64,000 bases of DNA from Mauremys mutica (taxonomy: Eukaryota; Chordata; Testudines; Geoemydidae): positions 32,138,965-32,202,964 of the forward strand of contig NC_059082.1 in the NCBI RefSeq assembly GCF_020497125.1, written 5' to 3'. Below, in pieces: positions 37,291-49,838 of this stretch. Both the position numbers and the translations under genes were made by a program. A model generated the notes under the pieces. It ran no database searches. It saw only the letters and a program-made list of their open reading frames with translations, and was not told the origin of the DNA. How positions within the stretch are numbered: the first letter of the stretch is position 1; every line of letters starts with the position of its first letter.

Positions 37291-39972
37291 CCTATGCATG
37301 GATATAGAAGTCTGCTCACAAGCTGCTGCCTGTAGGATCAGCACCTTAGCCAGGACCTTCAGCATTCTGTAAATGGTGAAGCACGACCACAAGTAAGATC
37401 ACAATTACAGACGTACACAAATTTACTATTTTCAGATGCATCGTGTCTTTGTTGATTTAAAAAAAAAACATGAACAAAAACAAAGCCCTGACTGTTAATA
37501 GCACTCCCCCCGCTACTAAAATCCTTACTATGTCATCTCATTTACTTCTCATTTCCAAGTTGGCCTTTTCTCCAAGTACAAAATAGATTCCTCCATTGTT
37601 ATACAACAATCTTCAGCCTGTTCATTTTACATATTCTTTCATTTTTCTAAATATGAACAAGCCTTAATATTGCTTCCCTGAGGCCACCACTGAGCATCTG
37701 GAGCTGTGTTTTCCAGACCGCCCCGCCAGTCTTTCCCTGCGCACGTCCAGCCACATTTATCATCTCTTCTGGCATCTCTTCGCTCCTGAGTGATATCTGT
37801 TAGCTCTTCCATCTTCATCTTTCAATTCAACCAGACATGTCTGTTAGTTCTGTTATGATTGATTAAATCTTGACAATTAATAAACATGACAGACGTAATG
37901 TTCTGTTACTTAAGCACTGGGAATTCCAGGAAAGGGACTGTTTTTAAATGAGATTTTATAAGTAAAATTTCAGCAGAAGCCAAAGGACCTTACATTCAGC
38001 CACATTAAGAACTTTACTCACTCCAGCTAAGCCAGTAAGATTCCCTGGCACCACAGGGATGACACCCCATAAATTCTTCCAACAGACAGTAGTCATTTTA
38101 GACCTACAACCCTCTGCATATAGCCATAGAGGCAAAACTCAATAGGCACAGTTGTAGGGAGTACCAGAAGGATATCAGCAAAATACTAGGTTGCCAGGAG
38201 GAGGCAGGTCTCCTTCACCTCCCTGCAATGGTGACCTCCGAGAATGTATGGGAGCAACAGCCTCTACTCCAGCCCAGGGACAGTTGTGGAAGAACGGCAG
38301 AGCTGCCATGAACCTGTCTGCCTTTTAAGCTTTTGCTATACCCCCATCACTGTAGCCTCTGAGTGCCTCACAAACATGAAGTTGCCTATCTCCACACACA
38401 CAGCTTTGCAGTAAGGATGTGCCATTCTTCCCATTAAGTGAAGTTAAGTGATTTGCCCCAGTTCACACAGGCAACCTGCAGAAAAGCAAGAAGACTCCAA
38501 TCGTTGGAGTCCCAAAAAGTCCAGCCTCGTAGTCAAAAAGCCCATCCTCTCATCTCTGGAGTAGAGATGGAGTGGATATGGGTGGGAGTAGGATAGTTGT
38601 ACTTCTCCAACTCCACACAGCCATTTACTTGGGCTTTAAATGAAGGAGGTGAATTTTCTGGGTGCACAGTGATCAAAAAACCTTTTGATTTTGATCTGAG
38701 GACAGGTGGATTTGCAAGGGGCATTTTTTATCATAAGTGACCCAAAAGAGAACATACTGCTAACGAGGCTAGAGTCATAGATTTTCCCAGCGTCCAGATG
38801 AGAGACTAAATTGCTGGAGTTTCACTGTCAGTTTATCACGTCATCCAGACCCTTCAGATGAAATTACTTTTGTTCTTCACTCCAGACCATCTGTTAGCCC
38901 TCTATAGAAAGGATGTATGCACACTGATGTTCCTTACTGTACAACAGAAATGCCCTCTTCCTGCACAATATCACCAATTAATTGCTGTTACTTTAAGCTC
39001 TAAGGGAGTAACGTGGAGACTATCACCACAAAGGCGCACACACATGCAGAAAACACTTTCATCTATAATTTAGGAAAATGGATGCAGTTCAGCAACAGTT
39101 AAAGATTCATCTCTTATGCTTTTTGTGCATTTACATAATTGATTCATCAGATAATGCACTCTGCTTCCTTATTTAATAAACATGTTAATGATTTCAGACA
39201 ATTACTCAGAACTGCCTACAAGTGTCTGTCTAAGACACCCAACAAAAATAATTAAAATGAAAATACACACCAAAAGGCACATCCTTCATATCACATTACA
39301 CAAGATATTAAGTCAATATGTCACACTGTCACCAGTCACTTGCTACCTGCTGTTATACATTTCTTTAAACTCTAATGTATTAGCTGGGGCTGGGGCACTG
39401 GCTAGACACCCATGTGGGCTAAACAGGGAGCTAGAGAATAAAACTGGTGTTCTGTCAAAGGAGAGAGGCTGTGAAACAGAAGGAAAGGAGGAGGGGAAGC
39501 AGAGAACACAGACTAGATAGAAAAGATTAGAGAAGACATCTCTGTCATGAAGTCTTTTGGGGGCTATAGGGAAAAAATATGGAAAAACCAATCCTGTTCT
39601 ATTTTTTCCTCCACAGCTTGGAGACGGCCCAGTAGACAAACATATCACTTTGAATCTGATACACCAGCACACATTTGAGCCACTCTTTTGTTTGTTTTGA
39701 AAGCTGTAGAGAGCCTTCTGATCACAGGGCTGGGATTCACAGTCACACATTCCAAATGTCCAGGGGATTTCAGCCATGGTGTATTGCGAGTTGTCACCAG
39801 GAGGGGTGGAAGAGATCTTGGTGTTGCACCTGCACAGAGCAAATGCCACAGGGAAGGCATTTTCAGTCACCCAGGCTAAGGGCTCTTCTTTCCTACCCTT
39901 CCATTTCAAGTCGCAGTGAGTATGCATAAAGATCCCTTTGGAAGCAGTCTAGGATGACTAGAAGCAGCATGG
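37291..39972. other. Mostly unique sequence
   Basis: No gene assigned. 37840-37960 (TGATTGATTAAATCTTGACA) and 39080-39220 are AT-rich with homeodomain/PBX-like words. 38420-38480 holds a short MIR-like piece (AAGTGATTTGCCCCAG). A 194-codon minus-strand frame at 39343-39927 is noted in the findings. Confidence 0.4.
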
Positions 39973-40488
39973 GGAAGAGGCAGGGCTGGCCATACCATGA
40001 GGCAAACTGAGGCAGTTGCCTCAGGTGCCAGACTTGGGTGGGGGGTGCCACTAGAACCCAGAGTGTAGAAAATTGTGTCTGCTGCTAGTGCATATGTATT
40101 CTCTGTGCTCTAGATGCACAGAGAGGGTGGAGTGCTGTGCCCTCCTTCCTCCAGCACAAGAGACATAACGGGCAGGCAGGAGAAAAGGTGAGAGGGAATA
40201 ACAGAAAGCAGCAGGAGCTACAGGGAGAGAGAGGAAGAAGCTCTTATCTACCTCTCTAGAACCCCCAGGAGCCAGGACTGATTAACACAAGCTTCTCAGG
40301 GAGCTTCCTGTTTCCTGGTGCTTCCTTGAACCCTTGGAGGAGAACAGGCAGTCAACTGAAGTAGTAGGAGCCAGTTAGGCCCTTAAGACGCTGATTTCTT
40401 CCCTCACTCAGGCCCTGCTACCAGCCTTCTTATTTGTCCCCTTCAACTGTGTGTTGAGAGCCACTATAGCTGGCACAGGACAGCAGTC

Positions 40489-43237
40489 ATGAGTGAAAGA
40501 AGAAAACACCCCTCTGGGGCAGCATTCAGAAAAAGCAAGAAAGAAAAGGAAGCTTTTCCATCTAAGCAGAAAGGAGCTCTCCTGAGATACATAGACACAA
40601 ATGTTCATGCTGACCCTTCCAGCCCCAGTGAGGAGGTGAGTGGTGAGGAGATGCCTGATGTTCCAGTTAGTCAGAGTGCAGGTGACCTGGCAGCTACTGC
40701 AGCATCCATATCTCCATCTCAAATGGATGTAACCATGCACATTCCTGAAGAAAAGTGTAGCTCAGAGAAGCGTGTGGTGGAGGCGCAAGAAACAGCTGCT
40801 GCTGAGTTTAGTTCCTTAAGTCTAGATGATCCAAGACTGTGGACCCACTTGAGCAGTAGCCTGAGGGATTTCCTTGTACTGCATGGGCCACAGCAAGTGA
40901 AAAACTTCATGTTCCCCAAAGACAATGAAAATAGAAGTTTCCATCCAACACATTACTGGCGTGAAATCCCCAATGGTGACAAAGTGGACAGGCCATGGCT
41001 TATGTACTCAAAAACCCAGAATGCTGCATACTGTTTTTGTTACAAACTCTTCCAGTCTAATGTTCCAGCCACATTGGGTTCTACAGGAACAAAGGACTGG
41101 AAAAATCTGGCATGGCATGAGAAGGCAGCAAATCACCACAGAGCATTCCATAGGTGGAAAGAGCTTGAGATGAGACTAAGGTTAAAGGCCACCATAGATG
41201 ATCAGCATCAAGAGAAGATTGCATTAGAGTCTCTTTACTGGCAAAATGTTCTGAAAAGGCTCATTGCCATTGTGAATGCTTGCTACCCACAACTTAGCAC
41301 TGCGTGGCACTTCAGATCAGCTGTATGTGCCAAACAATGGAAACTTCCTTAAAATTGTGGAGCTGAATTTGAAGTTGTACTCCAGGAGCATATAAGAAGA
41401 GTCACCACCCAAGAAATGCACACACATCACTACCATGGAAAAACAATTCCAAATGAGATCATACAGTTACTGGCAACAAAAGTCAAACAGAAGACTTTGG
41501 CAGATCTGAAGTCAGAAAGAAATTACTCTGTTAGTCTGGACTGCACACCTGACATCAGCCATACGAAACAAATTACTTTAATGGTGCATTTTGTAACAAC
41601 AACAGAACCTAGTAAAAATGTCCCTGCAATGGTGACTGTCAGAGAGCATTTTCTAGAATTTATTGACATTGATGATACTACAGGAGCTGGTATGACAAAT
41701 ATGCTTTTTAAAAAGCTGGAAGATACGGGAATTGCGATAGCTGACATGAGAGGTCAGGACTATGATAATGGTGCTAACATGAGAGGAAAGAACAGAGGAG
41801 TGCAGATACGGATCCGAGAGTTAAACCCTCGAGCTTTTTTTGTCCCATGCAGCAGGGCTGCCCAGAGGATTCAGGGGGCCTGGGGCAAAGCAATTTCGGG
41901 GGCCCCTTCCATAAAAAAAAGTTGCAAAACTATAGAATACTATATTCTCGTGGGGGACCCTGCAGAGCCTGGGGTCTGGGGCAAATTGCCCCAACTTGCC
42001 CCCTCCCCCCCCATGGAGCCCTGCAATGCATTTTTCATTCATTGAACTTGGTGGTCAGTGATGCAGCATCAGCTGCTAGTCAGGCTGCTGAATTTTTTAA
42101 TGTAATTCAAAGCATCTATGTATTTTTCTCTGCATCAACTCATCGATGGCAAATTTTGAAGCAACATCTGGGAACATCCTCCCTGACACTGAAACTACTG
42201 AGTGCCACACAATGGGAAAGTTGAGTGGAGGCGATAAAGCCTATCAGACACCAAATTGGAAAGATAGATCATGCCATAGTTGCCATTATGGAGGATAATG
42301 CTATGACAGGAACTGTTTGTGGGAGAACAGTGGCAGAGGGAAATGGAATCACCAGAAACATACATAACTTCAAATTTCTGTGTGGCTTAGTGTTGTGGCA
42401 TGACATACTGTTTGAAATAAATGTTGTAAGCAAGAGACTCCAAGGTGTTGACCTTGATGTATCTGGAGCAATGGAACAACTGGATAAAGCAAAGTTATAC
42501 CTACAGTCTTACCGGTCAGATGAGGGATTTCAAAACGTTCTGAAGAGTGCACAGAAGTTGGCAGAGGAACTTCACACTGAAGCTATTTTCCCACCCATTC
42601 AAGAATACAAGAGTCACCAAAGAAGAAGACATTTTGATTACGAGGCATGGGATAATCCCATAAGAGACTTCAAACAACAATTCAAAGTTGAATTATTTAA
42701 CCAGGTGCTAGATTGTGCAATGCAGTCAGCTGAAGAATGTTTCATGCAGCTCAAGCACACACCAGTATATTTGGGATGTTGTATGATATTCCAAAACTCC
42801 TCACTATACCTGAAGAAGACCTACACAAGCAATGCGGGGCACTAGAGACAGTGTTGACACATAATGACATGCATGATATTGATGCGAGTGATTTAGGTGA
42901 TGAACTGAAAGCCCTTTCAAGATACCTTTCAGCAGGATCAACTCCAAAGGCTTGTCTGGAATATATGTGCACAAATAAGATGACCACCCTCTTTCCAAAT
43001 ATTTTTGTTGGTCTGCTCATACTTCTAACACTTCCTGTAACAGTTGCCAGTGGAGAACGCAGCTTCTCCAAGCTGAAGTTAATAAAAAAAAAATCTACGC
43101 TCCACAATGACACAGGAGAGGCTGGGTCGGCCTTGCAACCATCTCAATAGAGCATGAGCTGGCCCAGACTGCGGACCTTCAGCAGGAAGCAGTTCAAATC
43201 TTTGCAACCAAGAAGGCACGGAAAGCACCACTTTAAT
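40489..43237 (+). pseudogene. hAT transposase (ZMYM1/TTF-finger type), broken
   Basis: This is the hAT DDE transposase that cuts and reinserts the element. Domains in order: a basic N-terminus (MSERRKHPSGAAFRKSKKEK); a TTF-type zinc finger at about 40900-41190 with WLMYSKTQNAAYCFCYKLF; and the DUF4371 catalytic region with the Asp of LDCTPDISHTKQ (about 41538) and of GQDYDNGANMRGK (about 41755). A conserved Trp follows in SATQWES (about 42205), then a helical insertion and the C-terminal hAT dimerisation domain (LPVTVASGERSFSKLKLIK, about 43035). Frameshifts near 41340 and 42760, a TGA in place of Arg after QWES at about 42222, a frameshift near 43100 and the 171-bp insertion inactivate it. 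Remaining sequence is easily readable, so the element is relatively young. It resembles host ZMYM1-like proteins because both derive from this family. Confidence 0.88.
41853..42023. mobile_element. Short hAT-type insertion inside the transposase gene
   Basis: A 171-bp element starts with CAGGGCTGCCCAGAGG, the same terminal repeat as at 59701 and 60224, and ends GGAGCCCTG. The adjoining 8-mers CCATGCAG and CAATGCAT agree at 6 of 8 positions. It splits the transposase frame between the residues coded on either side. Internal sequence alternates GGGGCC and GGGGCAAATTGCCCC palindromic segments. Non-autonomous. Confidence 0.8.
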
Positions 43238-43509
43238 TATTCAAACAGATAAAAATGCCAGTGTTTACTATGCAGACAAGAAAAGTTACATTTGCTGTTC
43301 AGGCGTTTGAAAGTTAAGTGCTTTGAACAAAGCATTTTAAGTTGTTAGTTTTCCTTTATTGAGGTAGGTAGCAGAGCAGTACCATGAGAGGAGAAGAACA
43401 GGAAGAAGGCAGAATTGAGACATTTCAAAGTTTTGGCCCAAGCAAGGGGACTTGGGGGCCTCATTTGAGCTCCCTGCCTCAGGTGCCAACATGTTGTGGA
43501 CCAGCCCTG

Positions 43510-46500
43510 GGGAGAGAAGCCACCAACTAGTTTAATAGCTGGTATCACAATTACAACATAAAATCTAATACACGGCGCTCAGAGTAAATTTCAGCAAAAG
43601 GGGCTGTGGGTTTGATCTGCTACTTGGCTAAAATGTGTCATGCAGCCAACATCAATTAGATTTTGGAAAACTGGTTAACACAATGTGCTGCATAAGGACA
43701 TCAATGAAGCTGGCCTATTGGCTTGACTGCACTTTTTCTGCTGAAAAGAGACCCAAAAGGTTGCTACTTGCCACCCTTCCCAGCAGGAGGTTAAATGGCT
43801 GCAGTAATAGCTTACATCCAAAAGGGGAAAATAAAGGGGAAATTGTCAGCACTCTTTATCTATAGTTTTTAATCCTAACAGGCATTTTAAAATAGCTATT
43901 CACCCCGTGTGTTGATGTGGCAATTTGGGGAGAGGAAGGGGGGAATCAATAGCAAAGTATTATATGATGCCACCATTAGCTCAAGCCAGGCAAAGTTAAT
44001 GGAAGAGCATCAGCAAGATGTTTCACTGACTCTAAAGAAAAGAACTAGAATATACACATTACTGTGCACTAAACTAGAAATACATTATGAAGAGAATGTA
44101 AAAAGCCTGTGAGAAATGGATTGGTTTCATTCTGCCATTATAAAAACTTTGCAGCTGTAGTTTGCAAGTCATCAGCATCACCATGGTATTCCCTACGCAA
44201 TCTATATCAAGAACAGGGAGTACCACAGCAAAATTAATGAGACAAAAGCCATAATTGTTAACATTGTCCTATGTGTAGATATATAATACATATGTACATG
44301 TATAATACATTATATTATCTCTATGCTATAAAACATTATAATATCATGGACATTATACCAACCTTACCAAGTTGTCAGAATATACTAGCCAAACAAAAAA
44401 TATGCTCATCCATTCTTCATCATGACAACTGATCATGAAAACTCCAATATTTTATTTCTTTGCCTAAATTCCTTTCTCTGGGCAAACAGGCACGTAGAGT
44501 TTTGCAGTACTGACCCAGACATACATTGTATTGTATGGATGATGTGCCAGCAGTGCAAAATTCTACAAACTCCTGAAGAGTAATTTTTGACAGGAAATCT
44601 CTTACAAATTGGTAAAATCTTTCAAATTGGTGGAAGCACTGTGCAACCAGTACGGATGGAATCTGGTTGGGCAAGCAAAATATCAGTGTCTTAGTATCTA
44701 ACAGATATGGTGAACTAAACAGATAATTTTGTGGAGGCTGGTATAACATTCATGACATTAGCATGTTTTAAAGGTGTTCTGTTAAACTAAAAATATCTTC
44801 AATTTAAACAAATTCGCTACTTCTGGATTTTCATTTGCATTCTATTTCCAAATTATTTACTAATTGACAGAATTGCTGTTTATAGCCTTTATTCTCACAC
44901 TTACTACATGCAGCAACAGTGCACATTAAAGGTTCAAGGTCATTTCTTCACTCTCCTTCTCCTCCTCCGAAAAGCAGCATTCCTCCCCACCTCAACTGCC
45001 TATCATTAGCTATTAAGAACATTCATTCTAATAGCTTTGATTGCAATTCCCAACCACATCTCTGTAGCTCACCCCAGTCTAACAAAAGATACATACAAGA
45101 CATGGGCTGAAATACAAATGAAATGTTTCTATCAGGCTATAAATTTGAACTCTGTAGGATACCTGAAAAATAACAGAGGGAGAAAAGCCATAATTAAGAT
45201 AATTAATTCAGGCCAGAACAGCAGTGAATAATGAACACTTCACACTAAGATCTGTTCGTAAATCTTCTCCAAAATTGTGTTAATCTAAAACCAAACTGTA
45301 ACTGAATCACAAGCTTTGGCATATGATTGGCAAAATCCAAGACACATGATCTGGGATTTTCTCCACATGCACAAAACTTTCTCCCCTATGAATTCATGTA
45401 TAAAATTTTTTGAAAAGAAGAGTAATCTGTGAAGATGCCAGATTAAAAAGAAGTCTCATTTCATTTTACTACAGATCACCCATAAGCCCATTTAGTGCAC
45501 TTTTGTTGTACCTATCATTCAGCAACCAAAGCAATATTCTGCAAGAGACCACTGAGCCACTCATACCACTTAGATGTCCTTAAAATATATTGTTTACTAT
45601 TTTCTTCTTAGTATCCTGTGATGCAACATTTCAGGATCCTATCCACTCTAATGGGGACAATGAACTCAAACCTGAAATTTACTTACCTGGTACTGCATTC
45701 ATGTAATGTTGAAACCACATCACATATAATATTGCTACTCAGTTTTCTTTATGTGGAATCTAACATATGGCTTTCTGTTCAATAGCCTGTCCCTGGAAAC
45801 AATAACTAAAATACTCCAAAATAAATAAAATACTAAAACCAGTTTAACATCCCAAATTGGGGAAAAATAGGTATAGTTTTAAAAGGCAAGAGCCTGCCAC
45901 TGCAAACTTTCACTCATATTATAGGCCCACAGATGTTAAGTCTTATATTTCCCCCTTCACAGTCCAAGAAGTCCTAAGTTTATGTGAGAAACCACTGAAT
46001 ACTCATATTAATAAGGACTTGCAGGCCCAGGTTCCTAAGTGGTTCTGGGTGCACAAAGGATGCCAAATAGGGCCTTCATTTTGTAATCTATTTTAAAAAT
46101 ATACATAATTGAAAGTTTTCTTTAGCCCTCTTCCCTGCACACAACAAAAAGAGGAAAACACACACAAAACTCCAAACCTGAACATTACAATTACTGCCAG
46201 CTTTATACTTCATACATGGCCTAATTCTGTTTAGCTTCCTCATGCAGAACTTCCGTTGACTTCAATGGAATTTAGTGTGATCAGATTGCACAGTACTTGG
46301 CCTACACAGGTACATGAAATTCCTTTGGTACTTAGTTATTTTACATGCTTCCTGCAGCCATGGACCTTGTGAATTCTCCACAACTTCAATTAAAAAAAAA
46401 GTCATTTTAAAGAGGAGTTACTCCTTCAGTAAGCTGACATGACCCAAGTTCAATTTTCTTCTGTGTTTCTTCCACCATTGGTGATATCACTGTTTTCTAA

Positions 46501-46944
46501 AGCAGTGTAAGGCCCATAGCCAATGGAAGGGACGGCATCAGCCGTTACGGGGAAATACTGAAACCAGGACTCAGGTCTTAGAAGCAATAGCTAAACCAAA
46601 AAGTCAAAGCAAGGACCATTGACAGACAGCACATGAACAGTTCCAAATTGCAACGAACACGTGTTTCAGCCAAACCACAGAATAACACAAAATGACCCAA
46701 TGATTTTTTCCTATTTAAAAAAAAAAAAAAAAAAAGCACTGGAGACCAGCAAACAGATAGGAAGCAAACTTTTGCAGAACAGCAAGACATACTGTGGGTC
46801 TGATCAACAGCAATCACCATGAATTATCCCTTCATGTTGTTCTAGGCTCCGTTTTCTTTTACAAGGGAGTCTGAAATAAAGATTTGCGTCTATTTTTGCA
46901 TTGTCTGTGTCACTAGCAGTTCTGTTGCAGACACCCTTATGTCA
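43510..46944. other. Unique sequence, no gene recognised
   Basis: No terminal repeats or coding motifs. 44275-44345 is very AT-rich. An 18-A run lies at about 46717-46735. At about 46205-46310 a stretch with GTTGACTTCAATGGAATTTA resembles part of the common palindromic repeats. Confidence 0.45.
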
Positions 46945-46954
46945 GAAAGGAATG

Positions 46955-49272
46955 GAGAGGGAAGGATGGAGCAATAATAGGGCTCAGATTTTCCTTGATG
47001 CACTAGCTGATGGATTCCTTCACCAAGTAGCTGCTGAACCAACAAGAGGGGATGCCATTTTAGATTTGGTTTTGGTGAGTAGTGAGGCCCTCATAGAAAT
47101 GGTTGTAGGGGACAACCTTGGTTCAAGCGATCATGAGCTAATTCAATTCAAACTAAATGGAAGGATAAACAAAAATAGATCGGTGATTAGGATTTTTTAT
47201 TTCAAAAGAACTAACTTTAAAAAAATAAGGAAATTAGTTAGGACTGAAGAACTTGTAGATTTAAAGGCTGAGGAGGCCTGGAATTACTTCAAGTCAAAGT
47301 TGCAGAAACTATCAGAAGCCTGCATCCCAAGAAAGGGAAAAAAATTCATAGGCACAAGTTGTAGACCAAGCTGGATGAGCAAGCATCTCAGAGAGGTGAT
47401 TAAGAAAAAGCAGAAAGCTTACAAGGAGTGGAAGATGGGAGTGATCAGCAAGGAAAGCTACCTTATTGAGGTCAGAACATTGCAAAGGGAATTAAAACCA
47501 ATAGTAAAAGGTTCTATAGCCAGATAAATGAGAAGAAAACAAAGAAAGAAGAAGTGGGACTGCTAAACACGGAGGATGGAGTTAAGGATAATCTAGGCAT
47601 GGCCAAATATCTAAACAAATACTTTGCCTCAGTTTTTAATGAGGCTAATGAGGACCTTAGGGATAATGGTAGGATGACAAATGGGAATGAGGATATGGAG
47701 GTAGATCGGGGTTCTCAAACTGGGGGTCAGGACCCCTCAGGGGGGCGCGAGGCTATTACATGGGGGGTCGCGAGCTGACAGCCTCCACCCCAAACCCCGC
47801 TTTGCCTTCAGCATTTATAATGGTGTTAAATACATTAATAAGTGTTTTTAATTGACGGGGGGGAGTCGCATTCAGAGGCTTGCTATGTGAAAGGAGTCAC
47901 CAGTACAAATACCACATCCGAGGTAGAAGCCAAACTCAAAAAGCTTAATGGGACTAAACCTGGGGGCCCAGATAATTTTCATCCAAGAACATTAAAGGAA
48001 CTGGCACAGAAATTACAAGCCCAGTAGCAAGAATTTTTAATGAACCTGTAAACTCAGGGGTTGTACTGTATGACTGGAGAATTGCTAACATAGTTCCTAT
48101 TTTTAAGAAAGGAAAAAAAAGTGATCCAGGTAACTACAGGCCTGCTAGTTTGACATCTGTAGTATGCAAGCTCTTGGAAAAAAATTTTGAAGGGAAAAGC
48201 AGTTAAGGACATGGAGGTCATGGTAATTGGGACAAAATACAACATGGTTTTACAAAAGGTAGATCGTGCCAAACCAACCTGATCTCCTCCTTTGAGAAGG
48301 TAACAGATCTTTTAGACAAAGGAAATGCAGTGGATCTAATTTACCTCGATTTCAGTAAGGCACTTGATACGGTTCCAAAGGGGAATTATTAGCTAAATTG
48401 GAAAAGATGGGAATCAATATGAAAACTGAAAGATGGATAAGGAACTGGTTAAAGGGGAGACTGCAACAGGTCATACTGAAAGGTGAACTGTCAGGCTGGA
48501 GGGAGGTTACTAGTGGAGTTCCTCAGGGATTGGTTTTGCGACCAATCTTTTTATTATTGACCTTGGCACAAAAAGTGGGAATGTGCTAATAAAGTTTGCG
48601 GATGACACAAAGCTGGGAGGTATTTCCAATACAGAGAAGGACTGGGATATCATACAGGAAGATCTGGATGACCTTGTAAACTGGAGTAATAGTAATAGGA
48701 TGAAATTTAATAGTGAAAAGTGCAAGGTCATGCATTTAGGGATTAATAACAAGAACTATTGTTATAAGCTGGGGAGGCATCAGTTGGAAGTAACAGAGGA
48801 GAAGGACCTCAGAGTATTGGTTGATCACAGGATGACTATGAGCTGTCAGTGTGATATGGCCATTAAAAAAGCTAATGCGGTCTTGGGATGCATCAGGCGA
48901 GGTATTTCCAGTAGAGATAAGGTGTTAGTACCATTATACAAGGCACTGGTGAGACCTCATCTGGAATATTGTGTGCAGTTCTGGTCTCCCATGTTTAAGA
49001 AGGATGAATTCAAACTGGAACAGGTACAGAGAAGGGCTTCTAGGATGATCTGAGGAATGGAAAACCTGTCTAATGAAAGGAGACTTGAAGAGCTTGGCTT
49101 GTTTAGCCTAACCAAAAGAAGGCTGAGGGGAGATATGATTGCTCTCTACAAATACATCAGAGGAATAAATACCAGGGAGGGAGAGGAATTATTTAAGCTC
49201 AGTACCAATGTGGACACAGGAACAAATGGATATAAACTGGCCATCGGGAAGTTTAGACTTGAAATTAGATGA
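46955..49272 (+). pseudogene. CR1 ORF2 (endonuclease/reverse transcriptase), degraded
   Basis: The remnant starts within the APE-type endonuclease, with EPTRGDAILDLVL and the catalytic SDH of GSSDHELIQF (about 47120). A linker follows, then the reverse transcriptase: KKLNGTKPGGPDNFHPRTLK (about 47935-47990), FTKGRSCQTNLISSF, IYLDFSKALDTVPK and SGVPQGLVLRPIF (about 48515-48550). The catalytic FADD in KFADDTKLGG is at about 48590. Then come MKFNSEKCKVMHLG, VRPHLEYCVQFWSP and LTKRRLRGDMIALYKYIRG. Stops after 47520, 48025 and 49052, several frameshifts, a loss of sequence between the GVPQG block and FADD, and a passenger insertion inactivate it. FADD replaces the more usual W/YADD first residue, which is tolerated in this family. 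Confidence 0.9.
47707..47908 (+). mobile_element. hAT-type MITE inside CR1
   Basis: The left end CGGGGTTCTCAAACTGG corresponds to the CAGGGGTTCTCAAAC terminus of a common amniote hAT MITE, with one base lost. The body has ACCCCTCAGGGGG and GGGGTCGCGAGCTGACAG. The right terminal repeat is missing after CACCAGTACAAA, where CR1 coding resumes. No target duplication remains, which suggests that the right end and some CR1 bases were deleted after insertion. Confidence 0.8.
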
Positions 49273-49838
49273 AGGTTTCTAACCATCAGAGGAGTGAAGT
49301 TCTGGAACAGCCTTCCAATGGGAGCAGTGGGGGAAAGACATATCTAGCTTCAAGACTAAGCTTGATAAGTTTATGGAGGGGATGGTATGATGGGATAGCC
49401 TAATTTTAGCAATTAAGAGATCTTTGACTATTAGCGGTAAATATGCCCAAATCACCTGTGATGGGATGTTAGATGGGGTGGGATCTGAGTTACTACAGGG
49501 AATTCTTTCCTGGGTGTCTGGCTGGTGAGTCTTGCTCACATGCTCAGGGTTTAGCTGACTGCCATATTTGGGGTCGGGAAGGAATTTTCCTCCAGGGAAG
49601 ATTGGCAGAGGCCCTGGGAGGTTTTCGCCTTCCTCTGCAGCGTGGGGCAAGGGTCACTTGCTGAAGGATTCTCTGCACCTCGAAGTCTTTAAACCACGAT
49701 TTGAGGACATTAATAGCTCAGACATAGGTTAAGGGTTTGATACAGGAGTGGGTGGGTGAGATTCTGTGGCCTGTGTTGTGCAGGAGGTCAGACTAGACGA
49801 TCATAATGGTCCCTTCTGACCTTAAAGTCTATGAGTCA

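Larger units (their letters stand above)
39981..43509 (+). mobile_element. Near full-length hAT transposon
   Basis: The left terminus CAGGGCTGGCCAT and the right terminus, read inwards CAGGGCTGGTCCA, are inverted repeats. Next to them are subterminal copies of TGCCTCAGGTGCCA (40017 on the left, 43476 on the right). The 8 bp on each side, GGAAGAGG and GGGAGAGA, agree at 6 of 8 positions, as expected for an aged hAT target duplication. Between the ends lies a single transposase gene on the plus strand. Length about 3.5 kb including a 171-bp secondary insertion at 41853-42023. Confidence 0.9.
46945..49838 (+). mobile_element. CR1 LINE, 5'-truncated
   Basis: A 2.9-kb CR1 non-LTR retrotransposon missing its 5' part (ORF1 and most of the endonuclease). 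It contains the end of ORF2 endonuclease, the reverse transcriptase, the C-terminal tail and the 3' untranslated region, which ends in a CR1-type tail (CTTAAAGTCTATGAGTC) at about 49838. A hAT-type element has inserted at 47707-47908. Copied by target-primed reverse transcription. Confidence 0.92.

Noticed and set aside
39981..43509. Host ZMYM1-like gene
   Set aside because: Inverted termini, hAT-type flanks, single-exon layout and broken frame show it is a transposon.
46717..46735. Poly-A run as the tail of a processed retrogene
   Set aside because: No coding-like sequence upstream and no direct repeats around it. Treated as a simple A run.
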